A stretch of DNA of 64,000 nt from Halosolutus halophilus. Its GTDB lineage: Archaea; Halobacteriota; Halobacteria; Halobacteriales; Natrialbaceae. Shown here piece after piece: positions 61,659 through 64,000 of the stretch. Location of the stretch: positions 3,038,001 to 3,102,000 of the forward strand of contig NZ_CP094974.1 of the NCBI RefSeq assembly GCF_022869805.1, read 5' to 3'. Both the position numbers and the translations under genes were made by a program. The notes below the pieces were generated by a model. It had not been told where the DNA came from. It saw only the letters and a program-made list of their open reading frames with translations, and made no database searches. Each line of letters starts with the position of its first letter. The first letter of the stretch is position 1.

Positions 61659-62639
61659 TTATCGATATCCGAGGTCACGAAGGTGTTCTTTGATATCCGT
61701 CCCGGTGGTCGAATTGACCTCGATATCGGGTTCGCGCGTGTGTTCATTGCGTGCTGTCGTCTCTACCCAAGGGACTTTCCGGACGACCGGATGCGGGAAC
61801 CCTTCGGGGTGGCCGTAGGCTTTCCACTCGCCGAACGCTTCGCCATGATCGGAGGTGATAACGACCTTCTCGGCGTCGATGTTCTCTAGAAGTTCCGCTA
61901 CGTCGTCGAGCACCCATCGGAGCGTTTCCACGTACGCCTCGTACACCTCGTCGGTGGACCCGCGGCCTTCCTCGAGGATTTCGTAGCCACGGTCCTCGAG
62001 ATCGGTGGCTTCCCGCCCCTCGCGGTACGCGGTGCCGACGTACGGGAGGTGTGGCTGAGTGTAGTGCGCGATAATACGGTTGGCGTCGCCGTTTCGCCCG
62101 ACCTCGATGGCGTGATCAGTCATCGGTCCGGGGAGCACCGATCCGTACGTTTCGTCGTGGTTCGTCTCCCACACCTCTATGTGAGAGTTGAGTGCGGATT
62201 CATCGACCGTCGACCACGACGAGAAATCGACAGGGATCGTGTTGTTTGCTGGTGGGTATCTCCCACGCTTCAGCACGGCACCACTAAAGCCGTTCCCTGA
62301 GATGTATGTCGTATTTCCGATCTCGTCGCGCCACGATTCCGTGAACGTGTTCGCCATCCACTCGGCGGACTGGCTGCCGACCGACCAGACGCTGTTCACT
62401 TCCTCAATGAAGTCGTATTCGTCGGCCACCTCACGGAGCGCGTCCACACGGCACGCGTCGAGGATGATCAGGAGGTCCCAGTCTGACCTGTAGACGTTTT
62501 TTCCGAACGGCCAGCGAGACGTTACGGCGTACCAGATGGTGAGATAGAGCGTGAATACGACGTAGAGGAGCGCACGTTTCGGGCGCTCGCGGATGTGCTC
62601 ACGCATCTCCGAGAGCCATGCACCGAGATTGGTCTCCAT
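61659..62639 (-). CDS. Alkaline phosphatase/sulfatase-superfamily membrane protein
   Basis: Met 62639 (METNLGAWLSEMREHIRERP) gives 326 residues; a frame to 62663 also exists. One helix (ALLYVVFTLYLTIWYAVTS) anchors it. Alkaline phosphatase-superfamily marks: WDLLIILDACRVDALREVAD (metal Asp), QPHLPYVGTAYREGREATDL, and VVITSDHGEAFGEWKAYGHP (metal Asp-His). It is shorter than classical sulfatases and lacks the Cys/Ser-x-Pro-x-Arg site, so the reaction may be a phospho- or sulfo-transfer to surface glycan. Confidence 0.85.
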   Translation of the reverse strand: METNLGAWLSEMREHIRERPKRALLYVVFTLYLTIWYAVTSRWPFGKNVYRSDWDLLIILDACRVDALREVADEYDFIEEVNSVWSVGSQSAEWMANTFTESWRDEIGNTTYISGNGFSGAVLKRGRYPPANNTIPVDFSSWSTVDESALNSHIEVWETNHDETYGSVLPGPMTDHAIEVGRNGDANRIIAHYTQPHLPYVGTAYREGREATDLEDRGYEILEEGRGSTDEVYEAYVETLRWVLDDVAELLENIDAEKVVITSDHGEAFGEWKAYGHPEGFPHPVVRKVPWVETTARNEHTREPDIEVNSTTGTDIKEHLRDLGYR

Positions 62640-62698
62640 CACATCCCCGTAGCCAACACCCAAATAAGTAGACGATGATATTCCTCTCGACAGTTGAC

Positions 62699-64000
62699 TT
62701 AAAGGTATCCCAGCTCTTCGAGTTTCGACTCGACGGCGGCGTCAACGTCCGCTGTCTTCCCATCGGCTCTCATGTCTCCGATATCCCTCGTGAACAGTCC
62801 GGTGGCGTCCGCCGGGATGAGGTCCGGGTCGCCCTTGTGTTCTAGGACGTATTCGCCACCGTTACGTTCGTAGTGGCGCGCCACACCGAGCGAATTCCAG
62901 ACGTACTTTGACGCGCCGTCGTCGAGGTATACGCATCGGGACATGCGGTTCCAGTAGTCAAAGTCCTCATGGTCACTCGGAGGATGTGCGACGCCGAGGC
63001 CGGCGACTTCTGCGGTGAGTGGCTGGCGTTTCTCGAACTCGGTCTCAGTAGCGATTGCCGTGACGAGGTTCCCGAGGTCCAAGTGGGATATCGGCTTGGA
63101 TTCGTCCACGGAGAGGTCAGCATTGATGACGGTGAGCGGCACGTGCAGAAGTGTTTCCGCCATGTCCGGCGTAACGTGACCGAATCGCCGCCCACCGGTT
63201 TCATCATCGAGTTGTTCGCCGTGGTCGGCCGTGACGACAACAGCCGTGTCGTCGTCGACCCGCTTGCAGAACTCGGCGACCCGTCGAGTAGTGTACTCCA
63301 CGGCAGCAGCGTAGAGGTCTCGATAGGAAGCGATGTCTTCCTCGTGTTCGTCGAACGTGCCGTCCATGTTCATCGCCAACGCATCGATGTCCGGACTGCG
63401 GTTGCGGTGTTCCTTCGCAATCAGCGACTGATCGTAGCCGCGGACGTTCGTCAGCGGCCCGTGGGCGTCCATAATGTTCACGAACACGAACATCGGCTGC
63501 TCTGACTCGTCCAGTACGCGGCGTGTACGCGACAGGATTCGCTTGCAGCCGTCGTCGAAGGGCTTCACCACTGGGAGTTTCTGGAACAGGTTCTCCGTCT
63601 GGGATGCGACCCCATTTGCTAAGCTTTTCACGGGGTGGTCGTGTTGAACACACAACTTGAGAAATTCAATGTAGCGAGTCCAGTCCTCGGTCGAAGACTT
63701 GTGCCAGAACTTCGATGGCGACAGGCCCTCGGTGTAAGGCATCGAGGATTCGACGTGATAAAAGTCGTCGAAGAGTTTGTCGAAACCGAATACCGGGCTC
63801 GCGTATGGGTTCGCGCTCACGCCGACGAACCGGAAGCCCTCGAGATCCGAGAGGAACGTGTCCTCGCGATCGAGATCGCTGAACGCCGGCGTGGCGGAGT
63901 GGAACCCGTGTTCGTGGGGTAAGACGCCCGTGAACATACTCGCGTGGCTCGGAACGCTCCACGTACTCGCTGTCCGGCACTCTTCGAAGGAGTGGGACGC
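62699..64000 (-). CDS. Sulfatase-family protein (partial, 5' end beyond window)
   Basis: The frame is open across the window edge, so the start is missing; Met 63937 is internal. At the edge SHSFEECRTASTWSVPSHAS and MFTGVLPHEHGFHSATP give the sulfatase active-site region, with Ser in place of Cys (S-V-P-S-H rather than C-x-P-S-R). Further marks: FVFVNIMDAHGPLTNVRGYD, AVVVTADHGEQLDDETGGRR, HVPLTVINADL. At least 434 residues. It may modify surface polysaccharide. It starts upstream of the other sulfatase-like gene on the same strand. Confidence 0.87.
   Translation of the reverse strand, partial: ASHSFEECRTASTWSVPSHASMFTGVLPHEHGFHSATPAFSDLDREDTFLSDLEGFRFVGVSANPYASPVFGFDKLFDDFYHVESSMPYTEGLSPSKFWHKSSTEDWTRYIEFLKLCVQHDHPVKSLANGVASQTENLFQKLPVVKPFDDGCKRILSRTRRVLDESEQPMFVFVNIMDAHGPLTNVRGYDQSLIAKEHRNRSPDIDALAMNMDGTFDEHEEDIASYRDLYAAAVEYTTRRVAEFCKRVDDDTAVVVTADHGEQLDDETGGRRFGHVTPDMAETLLHVPLTVINADLSVDESKPISHLDLGNLVTAIATETEFEKRQPLTAEVAGLGVAHPPSDHEDFDYWNRMSRCVYLDDGASKYVWNSLGVARHYERNGGEYVLEHKGDPDLIPADATGLFTRDIGDMRADGKTADVDAAVESKLEELGYL

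Noticed and set aside
1-64000. CRISPR array or restriction/defence system
   Set aside because: No regularly spaced repeats with unique spacers and no cas, restriction or toxin-antitoxin signatures were seen. The palindromes at 20685 are different units within one coding gene.

Overview
The window is haloarchaeal chromosome. It has high GC, acidic proteins, Tat lipoprotein signals, TATA boxes about 25-30 bp before starts, Bat/HalOD1-type regulators, Agl glycosylation enzymes, diphthine synthase and Trm5. The style and gene order suggest the Natrialbales (Natrinema/Haloterrigena-like), but this is an impression from gene content; no rRNA is present to confirm it.

Left part (1-19.3 kb): an accessory region ending at a tRNA-Thr(CGT) gene (19267-19340, minus). 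It holds a very large Bat-type regulator with a LOV photoreceptor domain, nine PAS and two GAF domains (706-6108), several unrelated Tat lipoproteins, small membrane proteins and many decayed mobile-element genes. The decayed genes include a primase/helicase-like gene (13460-15666) fused to the 3' end of another element gene, and a longer remnant of that second gene at 6466-6984. Next to the tRNA sits a compact, apparently intact integrative element (16032-19291). It is bounded by a 28-30 bp imperfect repeat of the tRNA 3' end and carries a tyrosine integrase, a lamin-tail lipoprotein and a conserved element protein flanked by three copies of a ~20 bp motif.

19.4-24 kb: housekeeping genes: trm5, a Rieske protein, RidA, a SnoaL-like protein, dphB and an alpha/beta hydrolase. 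The Rieske gene contains a 96-bp in-frame insert made of four consecutive perfect palindromes flanked by a duplicated 12-mer, which looks like a protein-coding palindromic mobile repeat.

24-33 kb (all minus): sugar uptake. A CUT1-type ABC transporter (binding protein, two permeases, ATPase) is followed by glpR-pfkB-ptfC-ptfA-ptsH-ptfB, the fructose phosphotransferase and fructose-1-phosphate kinase cluster. Enzyme I is not in the window.

33-42 kb (minus): branched-chain amino acids. ilvB-ilvN-ilvC-orf-leuC-leuD form a tightly packed operon with leuA upstream and leuB downstream. The ilvB leader carries an 18-bp inverted repeat. leuA has a strong TATA box and a well-placed ATG that is out of frame with the body of the gene across a run of six G.

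42.6-51.7 kb: mostly small core genes: an Lrp/AsnC regulator with a TRASH metal domain, a flavin-binding protein, a ferritin-like protein, DUF5779, MaoC, VOC, an operon of ApbE with a calcium-repeat membrane protein and a ferric-reductase-like membrane protein, a wHTH/membrane protein pair, a ribbon-helix-helix protein and DUF5789.

51.7-64 kb: surface glycan genes: aglJ, aglM, two nearly identical aglF copies, two sugar-nucleotide epimerases and two sulfatase-superfamily proteins (the last cut by the window end). Between them lies a 936-residue membrane-anchored protein built from about 13 tandem YegP/DUF1508 repeats, the most unusual architecture in the window.
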